A stretch of 64,000 nt of DNA. Origin: Dyadobacter bucti. Its GTDB lineage: Bacteria; Bacteroidota; Bacteroidia; Cytophagales; Spirosomataceae. The notes beneath the pieces were generated by a model. It was not told where the DNA came from, searched no databases, and worked only from the letters and a program-made list of their open reading frames with translations. Positions 7,397-16,539 of the stretch are shown piece after piece; position 1 is the first letter of the stretch, and the number at the start of each line of letters is the position of its first letter. The position numbers and the translations under genes were made by a program. The stretch covers positions 62,001 to 126,000 of the forward strand of contig NZ_SWFP01000006.1 in NCBI RefSeq assembly GCF_005869225.1. Reading direction: 5' to 3'.

Positions 7397-8122
7397 ATGG
7401 AGGATTTTAGCTGGCTGTCCAGAACGGAATTGCTGATTGGAAAAGAAAAACTGGTGAAGCTCAGCAAGGCGCATGTACTGGTGATCGGGTTGGGCGGGGT
7501 TGGGTCTTTTGCCGCGGAGTTCATTTGCCGGGGCGGCGTTGGTACCATGACGATCGTCGACGGCGATACCGTAGACCCTACCAACAGGAACAGGCAGCTG
7601 CCGGCGCTCGCTACCAATCACGGACAAAGCAAAGCGGATATCATGGCCGAGCGCCTGAAAGCCATTAATCCGGAGTTAAACTTGCACGTAATCAAAACAT
7701 TCATCAATCCCGATGCAGTGGCTGAAATTCTCTCGGCGGATTCGTATGATTATATCGTCGATGCGATCGACAGTGTCACGCCTAAAATTACTTTTCTGAA
7801 AGAAGCCTTTCACCGCAAATTGCGCATAGTCAGTTCCATGGGTGCCGGAGGACGTATGGACCCGACGATGCTGAAAGTAGTGGATATTTCGAAAACCTAT
7901 AACTGCAATTTCGCTCAGCAGATCAGGAAAAACCTGAAAAAAGAGGGTATTTATAAAGGGATCAAAGCGGTCTTCTCAACCGAAGAACAACTGAAAGAAT
8001 CGCTGGTGCTGACCGATGGTACCAACTACAAAAAGTCGGCTTACGGTACGATGTCCTATCTTCCCGCTACTTTCGGGGCTGTTTGCTCGTCGGTTGTAAT
8101 TCGCGATTTGATAGAGCACTAA
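7397..8122 (+). CDS. tcdA: tRNA threonylcarbamoyladenosine dehydratase
   Basis: 241 residues, E1-like ThiF/MoeB superfamily. TcdA uses ATP to dehydrate t6A37 of ANN-decoding tRNAs into cyclic ct6A. The nucleotide-binding loop GLGGVGS is at 31-37, the acidic VDGDTVDPTNRNRQ block at 54-67, and the DAIDSVTPK motif follows in the middle. The length and the absence of a Cys-rich zinc motif fit TcdA/CsdL rather than MoeB or ThiF. It is the second gene of an operon with the TatD hydrolase, convergent with the antitoxin-like gene at one base distance. Confidence 0.9.
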   Translation: MEDFSWLSRTELLIGKEKLVKLSKAHVLVIGLGGVGSFAAEFICRGGVGTMTIVDGDTVDPTNRNRQLPALATNHGQSKADIMAERLKAINPELNLHVIKTFINPDAVAEILSADSYDYIVDAIDSVTPKITFLKEAFHRKLRIVSSMGAGGRMDPTMLKVVDISKTYNCNFAQQIRKNLKKEGIYKGIKAVFSTEEQLKESLVLTDGTNYKKSAYGTMSYLPATFGAVCSSVVIRDLIEH

Positions 8123-8326
8123 TCACCTCTTCGCTCGAACCAACTCTACTTCCGAAGTAATTTCATCTAACGTTGGAGCTGAAGAGGATTTTGAGCGAAG
8201 TTTTTTTAGTACAGATGCGAAACCATTTTTTGGAGTATGCTGAATCTCGATCAGGTTCAGATCGGCCAGATCTTTGAGAAGCCTTGTGGCTTTGGGATTC
8301 AATATGTTGATTCGCATCGTGTTCAT
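8123..8326 (-). CDS. Orphan antitoxin-like small protein
   Basis: I use the ATG at 8326 (MNTMRINILNPKATRLLKDLADLNLI..., 67 residues). A GTG at 8380 overlapping the upstream stop would add 18 residues that do not resemble the family. The pattern NPKATRLLKDLADLNLIEI, a linker, then LKKLR and DEITSEVELVRAKR is that of small Bacteroidota antitoxins usually followed by a RelE or PIN-domain toxin. Here the next gene (tcdA) converges, so the toxin is missing. It may be a solitary survivor or a regulator. Confidence 0.55.
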   Translation of the reverse strand: MNTMRINILNPKATRLLKDLADLNLIEIQHTPKNGFASVLKKLRSKSSSAPTLDEITSEVELVRAKR

Positions 8327-8376
8327 ATTTAACAAAAACGGCCGACCTTCAAAACTATCACCGATCATAACCCGAT

Positions 8377-9690
8377 TCACCTACCCAGCATAATCCATTT
8401 AATACTCGTATCATACTCGGTATAATGAACGTACTTGCGATTCTGCATCCATAGCAGGATGTTTTTATCACCCTTCTTTTTGTATCGCGGGATCACCGGC
8501 CGGACGTTGTCTAGTTCTGAATTCCGGGTAACGGGCGTGATTTTCCACGTTTTTCCCAAATCCCTTGTTTCACCTTTTGATATCTCGAAAACCTTATTGA
8601 TCTCGTGTGAAAAGTAAACGACCGAAGGATCGAGCGGGTCAATGGTAAGGCCGCCGGAGTAGTTTTCTTCCCGTTCTTTTTTACCCTCGGGCGTTTGCGG
8701 AAACCACTTGCCGGAATCGATCAGGTGGTGATCATTCCATTTTTTGCCGTCATACACAGCATAATAATATTGGTGCTGCTCATTGGTAGGGTAACGTGTA
8801 TAGGCAATTACCGGTCTTCCTTTTTTATCGACCACAATATCAAATATCCATGCTTTACCGGTCTCGGGCGTAGCTTTATACACCATAGTAGCATCGGAAG
8901 GATGGAAAGGCAATTGGCTCATATCAGCAATTTTTGACCCATCAGCCCGCCAGAAAGCATCTTTTTCATAATAACAGTAATAGACAGAATTGAGCGGTTC
9001 GGCATTGGGATGCCCGTCGGTGAATATGAGATGGATTTTCGACTTGCCGTCGGAGTAGTACTTTACATACGGCCGGTTATTGGTATTCAGTTCTTTGGAA
9101 GTAATGACTACCACCGGATCAGACCAGGTTTTACCGTTGTCGGTGGAAGTGATCAGGTTAGGTTTAAACCCTACCCAGCGTCCGAAGCTGTAAACCTTAT
9201 TGTTTTCATTGCTGAGCATAAACGGATTGGCATACGTATAAGTCTCTCTTTTGAACTTTTCCAGCAGCTCTGGCGTCTGGGGCTTGAAAACAAGTGAATC
9301 CGAAAAAGTGGAGACATCGAGTTGCTGCAAAGTCGTATTTTGAATAACCCCCATACCGTCTTTGCTGCCGCCGTGCCAGGTATATTGGGTCAGAATGCGG
9401 TTATCGGGCAGTTCCAGAAAAGCGGGGTTATCATGATCGTCAATTTCCAGTTTGGTATACAACCTTTTTTGCTGCGTTTTCCCTGATTTCAGATCCAGCG
9501 AAGCCGCTATGATGTCACCTGATTTTGTAACCCAGCCCGTCACCACAGAACCGTTTTTTTGATGGGTATAAATCGCCCTCGGATCGCTGAACCAGCACCA
9601 GGCACCATCGTCGGTAAGTGTATTAGCCGTTTGGGCAGAAAGGGTAGGCGCAATGCCCAGCAAAAAGAGTATAAAAAAGCAGGTTCGCAT
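8377..9690 (-). CDS. Secreted BNR_4-type beta-propeller protein, likely glycan-active
   Basis: Start chosen at ATG 9690 (437 residues), which gives a clean signal peptide ending TLSAQ; an ATG at 9720 lies inside a terminator hairpin. The mature N-terminus DDGAWCWFSDPRAIY is the hallmark of the BNR_4 propeller family, which includes rhamnosidase-like GH145 and ulvan/glycan lyases (PL24/PL25). Further blocks are STDNGKTWSDPV and LGKTWKITPVTR, Asp-box-like repeats. It is the third gene of a SusC/SusD locus and probably cleaves the captured polysaccharide in the periplasm. The exact linkage cannot be told; a rhamnose- or uronate-containing glycan is the best guess. Confidence 0.75.
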   Translation of the reverse strand: MRTCFFILFLLGIAPTLSAQTANTLTDDGAWCWFSDPRAIYTHQKNGSVVTGWVTKSGDIIAASLDLKSGKTQQKRLYTKLEIDDHDNPAFLELPDNRILTQYTWHGGSKDGMGVIQNTTLQQLDVSTFSDSLVFKPQTPELLEKFKRETYTYANPFMLSNENNKVYSFGRWVGFKPNLITSTDNGKTWSDPVVVITSKELNTNNRPYVKYYSDGKSKIHLIFTDGHPNAEPLNSVYYCYYEKDAFWRADGSKIADMSQLPFHPSDATMVYKATPETGKAWIFDIVVDKKGRPVIAYTRYPTNEQHQYYYAVYDGKKWNDHHLIDSGKWFPQTPEGKKEREENYSGGLTIDPLDPSVVYFSHEINKVFEISKGETRDLGKTWKITPVTRNSELDNVRPVIPRYKKKGDKNILLWMQNRKYVHYTEYDTSIKWIMLGR

Positions 9691-9711
9691 CGTGGTATTA
9701 AAGTTAAAAAC

Positions 9712-9754
9712 CCCCAACATCAGGATTCACGGAAAGCCGCGCCTGATGTTGGGG
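9712..9754 (-). terminator. Intercistronic hairpin between susD and BNR_4 gene
   Basis: 13-bp perfect stem: CCCCAACATCAGG (9712-9724) and CCTGATGTTGGGG (9742-9754), 17-base loop, followed on the minus strand by a short T-tract. It sits between susD and the enzyme gene, so it probably lets only part of the transcription through and keeps the enzyme below SusCD. Confidence 0.75.
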
Positions 9755-9780
9755 AATGTATCAATAAGATCAACGGCAGG

Positions 9781-11550
9781 TTATTCTATCGTTTCCAAAG
9801 GGGGCTTATTATTCTGAGCGCCCACATAACCCAGGTTCTGATTGATGCGTCCGAGGGTATTGGCAGTGATAATAGGGTCGCTGATCGGCCATTGAAAGTG
9901 GTAAGGCTGTATATTCGGACTTTGTCCAAGCTGCCTCACCTCACCCGACCGGCGATAAAAATCGTTCAGTTTGAAAACCCTGTCATAGAAGAAGTTTTTC
10001 TCATGAATATTGGTCAGGCTGTACCCCATTTCGCCACGTTTTGCAAGGATATATGAAACGCGGTTCAGCTCGTTCTGGCGTGGCTGCTCTGCAAAAAGCT
10101 CCCTTGCGCTTTCATCAAAAATATAATCGATTGTAACATTGGCGCCGGTGATCGGCGTGGCTTTGGCCCTCGCACGTACCACGTTGATGTCCGCAGCGGC
10201 ATTGTCCATTTGTCCCAGCCAGTAATAAGCCTCAGCTCTCAGGAGGTAGGTTTCGGCCAGACGGAAAATATACCAGTCGCCATTGCTGCCCAGCGGCTGT
10301 CCGGTCTGGTCAGGCTTTTTAGGCGAGTAGGTTTTGTAAAAAGGCATAGGAAAAATACGCGCCCAGTATTCACCGGGAACATCCATATTTTTGGGGTCAA
10401 AAGGCTGGCGGTACTGAACGGACGCCGGATTGTTATAAAACAGCTCCTCCCGGTCATACCAGTTGATGTTGGCTCTTCTCAGGTCGGAAGTGGTTTTGTA
10501 GTTATAAGTTCCTTCTTCCCAGATGCGGTAGCTATGCCAGTCGCTAAGCGCCACGTCGGGGTTACCACGGCCTAATGAATCATATAACGGACCGCTGTCG
10601 ATCATGCCGAGTTTCCCTTCGCGGTCTTTGGCGCTCACGCTGTTATAATAGGCACAATGGTACACACGCATCGTAAACAAACCCGCCGAACGTGCCGTTA
10701 CCGGCGCTTCCCAGCGATCGACAAAAGCAAGGATCGTTTCGGTATTGGCGGCAATGTTTTTGTTATCGGGGCGGTGCAGATCCCAGATCACATTTTTTCT
10801 CGGATCGTTCGCATCCTGTCCGAAACGATTGGTCATCAGTTTGTATGGTCCTTCGATCACTTTGGTAGCAGTTGCTACGGCTTTGTCGAACTGAAGATTG
10901 GCCAGGTAAATTTTGGTCAGCAAGTGGTTTGCCGCACCTTTGGAAGGAACACCAGCACTTGTCACAACCGGAAGCCACTCGGCCGAAAATTCCGCATCTT
11001 TCTGGATCTGGTTTAAAATCGCCCAGCGGCTGTGGGTATTGAAATCCAGTTTTGCACCTTTCAATTCTTCCTTGATAAAAGGAAGATCCCCATAATTCCC
11101 GATCAGACGGTAATACCAGTAGGAGCGGTGCCAGAGGGCTTCGCCCAGCACTTTGTTACGGTTTTCCTCGCTGCTCCATTTGATTTCATCAATGCGGCTG
11201 ATGATCGTATTCGCATTTTTGACCATCTGAAAAATATCATTGATCTGATTTACAAACTGCTGATACTGGTCCGAGTTGGGCGTCAGGGCGCGATAGTCCA
11301 TTTGCAGCCAGGGAACTCCGGCCTCGGAGGCAGCCCACTGGTGCGCCATGAAGTTCTTTTGCGCCGTTTGCTCACGGGTGAGATCTTTTCGCATCGTTAC
11401 CAGCAAAGACTGGTACCCACCTTCATTGACGAAAATATTTTCAGGCGTAAAAAACGACTCCGGCCTGGGTTCCAGGAATTTTTCGGAGCAGGAGAACATA
11501 AATGCCAGCCCGATACACAGGACCCAGCTTAGTTTCTTTTTGATTTCCAT
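9781..11550 (-). CDS. SusD/RagB family glycan-binding lipoprotein
   Basis: 589 residues. The lipobox FMFSCS places the lipidated Cys at position 21, so the protein is anchored at the outer membrane and, as in other SusD proteins, surface-exposed. The start EKFLEPRPESFFTPENIF, the long helical TPR-like body and the C-terminal RLAETYLLRAEAYYWLG with ARELFAEQPRQNELNR are SusD landmarks. It acts as the lid of the SusC transporter encoded 38 bases upstream and recruits the oligosaccharide. The hairpin downstream separates it from the propeller enzyme. Confidence 0.92.
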   Translation of the reverse strand: MEIKKKLSWVLCIGLAFMFSCSEKFLEPRPESFFTPENIFVNEGGYQSLLVTMRKDLTREQTAQKNFMAHQWAASEAGVPWLQMDYRALTPNSDQYQQFVNQINDIFQMVKNANTIISRIDEIKWSSEENRNKVLGEALWHRSYWYYRLIGNYGDLPFIKEELKGAKLDFNTHSRWAILNQIQKDAEFSAEWLPVVTSAGVPSKGAANHLLTKIYLANLQFDKAVATATKVIEGPYKLMTNRFGQDANDPRKNVIWDLHRPDNKNIAANTETILAFVDRWEAPVTARSAGLFTMRVYHCAYYNSVSAKDREGKLGMIDSGPLYDSLGRGNPDVALSDWHSYRIWEEGTYNYKTTSDLRRANINWYDREELFYNNPASVQYRQPFDPKNMDVPGEYWARIFPMPFYKTYSPKKPDQTGQPLGSNGDWYIFRLAETYLLRAEAYYWLGQMDNAAADINVVRARAKATPITGANVTIDYIFDESARELFAEQPRQNELNRVSYILAKRGEMGYSLTNIHEKNFFYDRVFKLNDFYRRSGEVRQLGQSPNIQPYHFQWPISDPIITANTLGRINQNLGYVGAQNNKPPLETIE

Positions 11551-11588
11551 ATTGCTATTGGTTGGAATTTTGGATTAAAATCGGTTCG

Positions 11589-14500
11589 TTACAAAGACAC
11601 GTTCAGGCCGAATGTGAAAGTTCTTGGCATCGGATCCAGGCTCGGCCTGGTGCGGTCGAGGCTGGTTTCAGGATCCCATCCCGGCCATTTGGTGAAAGTG
11701 GCAAGGTTACGAACCGCTGCAAAAACACGTACGCTGTTGAGTTTTGCTATACTTGCAATGGCTGATGGTACATTGTACGAAAGCGACACATCCTGGACAC
11801 GAAGGAATGAAACAGACTTATAAGGCATGATCCCGCCACCGAAAGGAGCTACGTTGTTGTTGAGCCTCGGAAATTCGTTGTTGCGGTTATCGGGTGTCCA
11901 GTATGGATAATTGGCAGTGCTGTTTCTGTCGAATGTCGACCAGCCGGTGACAGATTCAGGGAAATCGCGGATGTGGCCAAGATCTGCACGGAGAAAGATG
12001 GACGCCGTGAAATTTTTCAGGAATTCCACTTCGTTGCGGAAGCCCACATTGAATCTCGGCTCGGAATAACCGATGAATTTTTTGTCCTGCAAAGCTTCGT
12101 AAGCGCCATTATCGTCCAGGTCAGCGGCCTTCAGGTCACCAGGTTTCAGGTTATAACGTTTGGCCTGTTCCGCCTCTTCAACCTGCCACGTTCCCTGGAT
12201 ATCGTAATTCCATACCACATCAATCGGCTGTCCGATAAACCATCCGTTCGAAAAGTCAGGAACTTCACCCTGCTGCTGCCTTCCTTCGAGGGTATAGCTG
12301 CCGGTTTGCCCGAACAAAGTTTTGATCCTGTTTCTGTTCAGCGAGAAATTGACGTTGGATCTCCATGTAATATTGGAGTTACGGACGTTCGTCGAGCCGA
12401 GCGTAAATTCAAAACCACGGTTACCCAATGCCCCGATGTTGGTGGTTACATATTCGAATCCGGTAACTCTTGGCAGCGACCGGCGCACCAGCAGGTTGCG
12501 GGTGGTGGCGTCGTAAGCGTCCATGGTAACGGTAACTCTGTTCCCGAATAGTCCCAGATCTATACCGGCATTGAGCGATTCCGTTTCTTCCCATTTAAGC
12601 GAAGGGTTGGAAAGCGTGGAAGTGAAAACCCCGATCTGGGTTGCAGAGCCGTTATAATACTGGACGGAATTCATCTGAGAGAAAGCGGCGTACGGGCCGA
12701 TGTCACGGTTACCGTTTTTACCCCAGCTCACCCGGAGTTTCATTTCGTTTATTTTTTCAGATTTAAAAAACTTTTCGTTCGAGATTTTCCAGGCAAACGC
12801 CGCTGCGGGGAAAATAGCCCGTGGGTTTTCCTGTCCGAATGCACTGAAACCATCCCTTCTCACGGAAGCAGTAAGAAGGTATTTGTCCATCAACGAATAA
12901 TTGATCCGTCCCATCAGACCGTCGCCTGAATAACGGAGATCATTACTGGTCAGGGTAGGTTTGCCGCCGAACTGCATACCGTGGTAGCCGAGCACATAGC
13001 TTGGGGCAAATGCTTCATTCGTATTGGTTTCGTCCCATGATTTGAAACGCTCGGCGTTGTAAAGAAGGGTCACGTCAAAGCTGTGGATTCCTACTTTCTT
13101 GTTCCATTTCAAAAGATTGTCGACCATCCACTCCGACGTGGTTTTGTTCTGGCGGGTCGCGTAGCCTCCGCTGCGGGCGTTGCCTCCCACAAGTGTGAGC
13201 GGCGACCAGAAATTAAGGTCACGGAAGGTCTCTATACGCGGTTGGTAAGAAATGCGGTAAGTGATGCCGAGCGGTAATTTCAATTCCGCATAAATCGATG
13301 CGAAAACACTGTTCACCACCTTGGAACGGTCTTGTCCGTACGGGTTGATCAACGGGTTTTCCCCTCCCGGATATCCATGGGGAAACCAGGCCATGGTGCC
13401 ATCGGTATTGTATATACGGGCATAAGGGCTGACGGTGTACAGTCCATTGATGTTGGCAGGAACTGCGCTTTCGTCCCGGTTGGTATATTGTGCATTGATA
13501 CCCGTATTAAGCCAGTTCGTGACTTTGAAATCCACATTGAGCCTCGACCGGATCGCCGAAAATTTGTCGCCCAGGATAATACCGGTGTTATCCAGATAGC
13601 CCAGCGACCAGTAGTACGAAACATTGTCGGTACCTCCGCCTATGCTGAGATCATATTCCTGTCTTTTGCCTTTTTGAAAAAACTCATTGGCCCAATCCAC
13701 GGGCTGGCCGGCCACATAACTTTCTATTTCAGTTGGGAAAAAATTCAGCCTGGCGAGCCATTCCCGGGTATTATCGGCATTGGGATTGTTGGCTGCGGCT
13801 CTCCATTGGTCGAGTGTCACACCTTGCGGAAGCTGGTTTGGGTTGAACCAGTAAAAGTCAGGCTGGGTCTGGCCGAGTGTACGGAAAAAATCCCTGCGGA
13901 AGTCCAGGTAACCCTGCGGCCCGCGTGCACCGAAATTTTTGTTGAGTGCCTCGGAAATCCCGAGCTTGGTAGAAAAATTGATCGTCGGCTTTCCTGACTT
14001 GCCTTTTGTCGTTGTGATCAGAATGACACCATTCGCGGCCCTGGCACCATAAATCGCCGAGGAGCTGGCATCTTTCAGGATGTCCATCGTTTCGATATCG
14101 GAAGAGTTGATATCCCTTAGTTCGCCATTAAAAATCACACCGTCCAGAATGATCATCGGTGAAGTGGCGGCGTTCAGGGAGTTGGAACCCCTGATCTCCA
14201 TCGAGCTTCCGCCGGCTGCCGAAGTACCCTGGTTAGCCTGAAATCCGGCAACCGTACCAGCCAGCACATCAGTGAGCTGGGTAACCGACTGGCTTTTGAA
14301 GGTATTGGCGCTGATCCGTGCCACAGAACCCGTAAGGTCGCTTTTTTTGGCAGTACCGTAGCCCACCACCACGAGTTCGTCCAGCGCTTTCGAGTCTGAC
14401 TCAAGCTGCACATCCAGGATCGACCGTTCGTTCAGCATCACTTCACTAGGCTTGTAGCCGACATAAGAAAACAGGAGAACCGCCTTTCCGTCTGCCACTT

Positions 14501-14792
14501 CCAGCGAATATTTTCCTTCGGCGTCGGTCAAGGTTCCCGTCTGGGTCCCTTTGATCATAATGCTTACTCCCGGCAATCCTTCGCCTTTTTCATCGGTAAC
14601 TTTTCCGGTAACATTGATAGCGGCCCTGGTGCTCACGTGAGTACCAAAACGTGCTGCAGGCCCGGCGTGGGCGAGTATTGGCAAGCAGGCGGCGCCCGTG
14701 AGTACCATCGAAAATCCTATCACCTTTCGGATCTGTTTCAGGGATTTGCTGAGGTGGGGCGCAATAGGGTTTAATAAAAGTTGTATTGCCAT
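11589..14792 (-). CDS. SusC/RagA family TonB-dependent outer-membrane transporter
   Basis: 1067 residues. Signal peptide about 20-44 after a basic start; carboxypeptidase-like regulatory (CNA-B-like) domain about 58-135 (VTGKVTDEKGEGLPGVSIMIKGT); TonB box near DELVVVGYG; plug about 150-265 with the SusC hallmark SSAIYGARAANGVILITT; then a 22-strand barrel ending in TFTFGLNVSL. It imports oligosaccharides with its SusD partner. There is no STN domain and no anti-sigma/sigma gene beside it, so regulation is by another route; see the dyads upstream of the gene. Confidence 0.93.
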   Translation of the reverse strand: MAIQLLLNPIAPHLSKSLKQIRKVIGFSMVLTGAACLPILAHAGPAARFGTHVSTRAAINVTGKVTDEKGEGLPGVSIMIKGTQTGTLTDAEGKYSLEVADGKAVLLFSYVGYKPSEVMLNERSILDVQLESDSKALDELVVVGYGTAKKSDLTGSVARISANTFKSQSVTQLTDVLAGTVAGFQANQGTSAAGGSSMEIRGSNSLNAATSPMIILDGVIFNGELRDINSSDIETMDILKDASSSAIYGARAANGVILITTTKGKSGKPTINFSTKLGISEALNKNFGARGPQGYLDFRRDFFRTLGQTQPDFYWFNPNQLPQGVTLDQWRAAANNPNADNTREWLARLNFFPTEIESYVAGQPVDWANEFFQKGKRQEYDLSIGGGTDNVSYYWSLGYLDNTGIILGDKFSAIRSRLNVDFKVTNWLNTGINAQYTNRDESAVPANINGLYTVSPYARIYNTDGTMAWFPHGYPGGENPLINPYGQDRSKVVNSVFASIYAELKLPLGITYRISYQPRIETFRDLNFWSPLTLVGGNARSGGYATRQNKTTSEWMVDNLLKWNKKVGIHSFDVTLLYNAERFKSWDETNTNEAFAPSYVLGYHGMQFGGKPTLTSNDLRYSGDGLMGRINYSLMDKYLLTASVRRDGFSAFGQENPRAIFPAAAFAWKISNEKFFKSEKINEMKLRVSWGKNGNRDIGPYAAFSQMNSVQYYNGSATQIGVFTSTLSNPSLKWEETESLNAGIDLGLFGNRVTVTMDAYDATTRNLLVRRSLPRVTGFEYVTTNIGALGNRGFEFTLGSTNVRNSNITWRSNVNFSLNRNRIKTLFGQTGSYTLEGRQQQGEVPDFSNGWFIGQPIDVVWNYDIQGTWQVEEAEQAKRYNLKPGDLKAADLDDNGAYEALQDKKFIGYSEPRFNVGFRNEVEFLKNFTASIFLRADLGHIRDFPESVTGWSTFDRNSTANYPYWTPDNRNNEFPRLNNNVAPFGGGIMPYKSVSFLRVQDVSLSYNVPSAIASIAKLNSVRVFAAVRNLATFTKWPGWDPETSLDRTRPSLDPMPRTFTFGLNVSL

Positions 14793-14944
14793 GTAGGTAA
14801 AGTGGTTTGGTTTTAGTGGGAAAAAGAAAGCCTTTCAACGATGCGTACAGATGCATTGCGAAGGGGGATTCTCAGGGTTTATCAGGCAATTGTTTTGGTT
14901 AAAAAAGCGGGTTAAAGTTTAGACTATGACAATAAAAAACCATT

Positions 14945-15035
14945 ACGTATTGATGTATACGTTTCGTCTTTGCTATTTTTTCAAACCTAATTTCCGGTTA
15001 CGTTACCGCGATGAAACTTTAAAATGTGTACGTAC
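14945..15035 (-). promoter_or_regulatory. Upstream region of susC with -7-like box and dyads
   Basis: The 344-base gap before susC holds no gene. On the minus strand TAGGTTTG (14982-14989) fits the TAnnTTTG element. Around it are three dyads: ACGTAT/ATACGT with a 6-base spacer (14945-14962), the near-palindrome CGGTTACGTTACCG (14995-15008, 12 of 14 symmetric) and GTACGTAC (15028-15035). They are candidate operators for an unlinked regulator. No TTG at the ideal distance is seen. Confidence 0.35.
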
Positions 15036-15136
15036 CCGTAAATATAAACATCAACTTTTAATATAAAAATGTTATTTCTGTAAATATGGACTTTACTAGA
15101 ATAAAATTTTTAAGAAAGGAACATTGCAGCAATTTG

Positions 15137-15508
15137 CTATGGAATAATTTGTGTTTTCCTATCCATATCCTTGTACGCCCAGGCTGCCATGGCGTTGATC
15201 ACCGTTTCGAGGTCGCGGCCCGCTTCTGTTAAAGTGTAAGTAACATAAGGCGGCACGACCGGCCTGGCTTCGCGTACAAGCAAGTTATCTCCTTCGAGCT
15301 GTTTAAGATGTTGGATCAGCATTTTTTCCGTAATGTGCGGCATCGACTTTTTGATCTCGGAATACCGCTTGCTGCCTGCCAGGAGGTGGTAAAGGATAAT
15401 GGGTTTCCAGTGTCCGCCGATCTTGTTCATCACGTAAGTTACCGGGCATTCCTGCATGACGATCTCCCGGTTGGCATTGTAAGTCGAGCTTTCTTTAATC
15501 TTTGTCAT
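15137..15508 (-). CDS. HxlR-family winged-helix transcriptional regulator
   Basis: 123 residues. One HxlR domain (about 20-110): ECPVTYVMNKIGGHWKPIILYHLL with the conserved Cys near the N-terminus, the recognition region ITEKMLIQHLKQLE, and the wing YTLTEAGRDLETVI. Many HxlR proteins use that Cys to sense electrophiles or oxidants and control a divergently transcribed oxidoreductase, which is exactly the layout here. A dyad in the shared promoter region (15523-15536) is the probable operator. Confidence 0.9.
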   Translation of the reverse strand: MTKIKESSTYNANREIVMQECPVTYVMNKIGGHWKPIILYHLLAGSKRYSEIKKSMPHITEKMLIQHLKQLEGDNLLVREARPVVPPYVTYTLTEAGRDLETVINAMAAWAYKDMDRKTQIIP

Positions 15509-15522
15509 GATACATACTTTGG

Positions 15523-15562
15523 GGTAAGTACTTGCCTAAAAGTAAGTGCAAATATAGCTTTG
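15523..15562 (+). promoter_or_regulatory. Consensus promoter and HxlR operator candidate
   Basis: TTG (15532-15534), 20 bases, then TAGCTTTG (15555-15562): a full Bacteroidota promoter, 25 bases before the oxidoreductase ATG. The near-palindrome GGTAAGTACTTGCC (15523-15536) covers the TTG, and a half-site AAGTAAGTG follows. A protein bound there would block the promoter, consistent with HxlR repression. Confidence 0.65.
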
Positions 15563-15587
15563 TACCCAACAAAAACAACTTACAACT

Positions 15588-16481
15588 ATGAAATATATCA
15601 TCACAGGTTCATTGGGAAATATAAGCTTACCCGTGACCAAAGCATTGACGGGAGCCGGTCATGACGTTACCGTTATCAGCAGCAGCCAGGACAAAAAGGC
15701 GGAGATCGAATCGCTGGGCGCACATGCAGCCATAGGTTCGGCCACCGACGCAACGTTTCTGAAAGAAACATTCAAAGACGCCGATGTGGCCTATCTGATG
15801 ATCCCGAGCAGTTTTTCGATTCCGGATTATGGTAAATTCCAGCAGGAAGTAGCCGACAATTACATTCAGGCTTTGGAGGGAAGCAACATCAAACATGTAG
15901 TGTTGCTGAGCAGCGTAGGCGCACATTTGCGGAAAGGGGCGGGGCCGATCGATGCGCTGGGATATCTGGAAGAAAGGTTGCTAACGTTGCCTGGGCTCCA
16001 TCTGAAATTCCTTCGTCCGTCTTATTTCTTTACCAACCTGTACAGCCTTGCTGGGATGATCAAACATGCCGGTATTGCGGGAAATAATTTTGGGGATACC
16101 GACGAAAAACTGGTGCTGGTGCATACAGATGACATCGCAACAGTCGCAATTGAAAACTTGCTGAGCCTTTCGTTTACAGGTAACAGTATAACTTATATAG
16201 CAAGTGACGAAGTTCATCCGAATGAAATTGCAACGGTTTTAGGAAATGCAGTTGAAAAGGAAAATACTCCCTGGATCACTTTTTCTGATGAGCAGGCATT
16301 GGAAGGAATGTTGGGTGCAGGTCTGAACCAAAGTTTCGCCTCTATGTACCTGGCGATGGGACAGGCAATCCGCAGCGGCAAACTTCAGGAGGATTATTGG
16401 AAAAACCGCCCGGAAACGCTGGGGAATTATAAGCTGGAAAACTTCGCGAAGGATTTCGCGGCGGTGTATCAACATAGCTGA
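15588..16481 (+). CDS. NmrA-like NAD(P)H-binding oxidoreductase
   Basis: 297 residues, atypical short-chain dehydrogenase of the NmrA/QOR2 (YtfG) type. The dinucleotide loop GSLGNIS is at 7-13, which departs slightly from the GxxGxxG pattern; SSSQDKKAEIESLGA is the second-strand region. KHVVLLSSVGAH and LKFLRPSYFFTNL (in place of the YxxxK motif) follow. Such proteins reduce quinones or sense the NADP(H) redox state. It is a single-gene unit transcribed away from the HxlR regulator that very probably controls it. Confidence 0.82.
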   Translation: MKYIITGSLGNISLPVTKALTGAGHDVTVISSSQDKKAEIESLGAHAAIGSATDATFLKETFKDADVAYLMIPSSFSIPDYGKFQQEVADNYIQALEGSNIKHVVLLSSVGAHLRKGAGPIDALGYLEERLLTLPGLHLKFLRPSYFFTNLYSLAGMIKHAGIAGNNFGDTDEKLVLVHTDDIATVAIENLLSLSFTGNSITYIASDEVHPNEIATVLGNAVEKENTPWITFSDEQALEGMLGAGLNQSFASMYLAMGQAIRSGKLQEDYWKNRPETLGNYKLENFAKDFAAVYQHS

Positions 16482-16494
16482 GATTAAAAAGCAG

Positions 16495-16525
16495 AAAGAG
16501 CTGGTTCAATGAGAGCCGGCTCTTT
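16495..16525 (+). terminator. Terminator-like hairpin after the NmrA-like gene
   Basis: AAGAGCTGGTTC pairs with GAGCCGGCTCTT through two G-U pairs around a short loop, 13 bases after the stop. The T-run is only three bases, so efficiency is uncertain. Confidence 0.55.
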
Positions 16526-16539
16526 GTCGTACTTATTAG

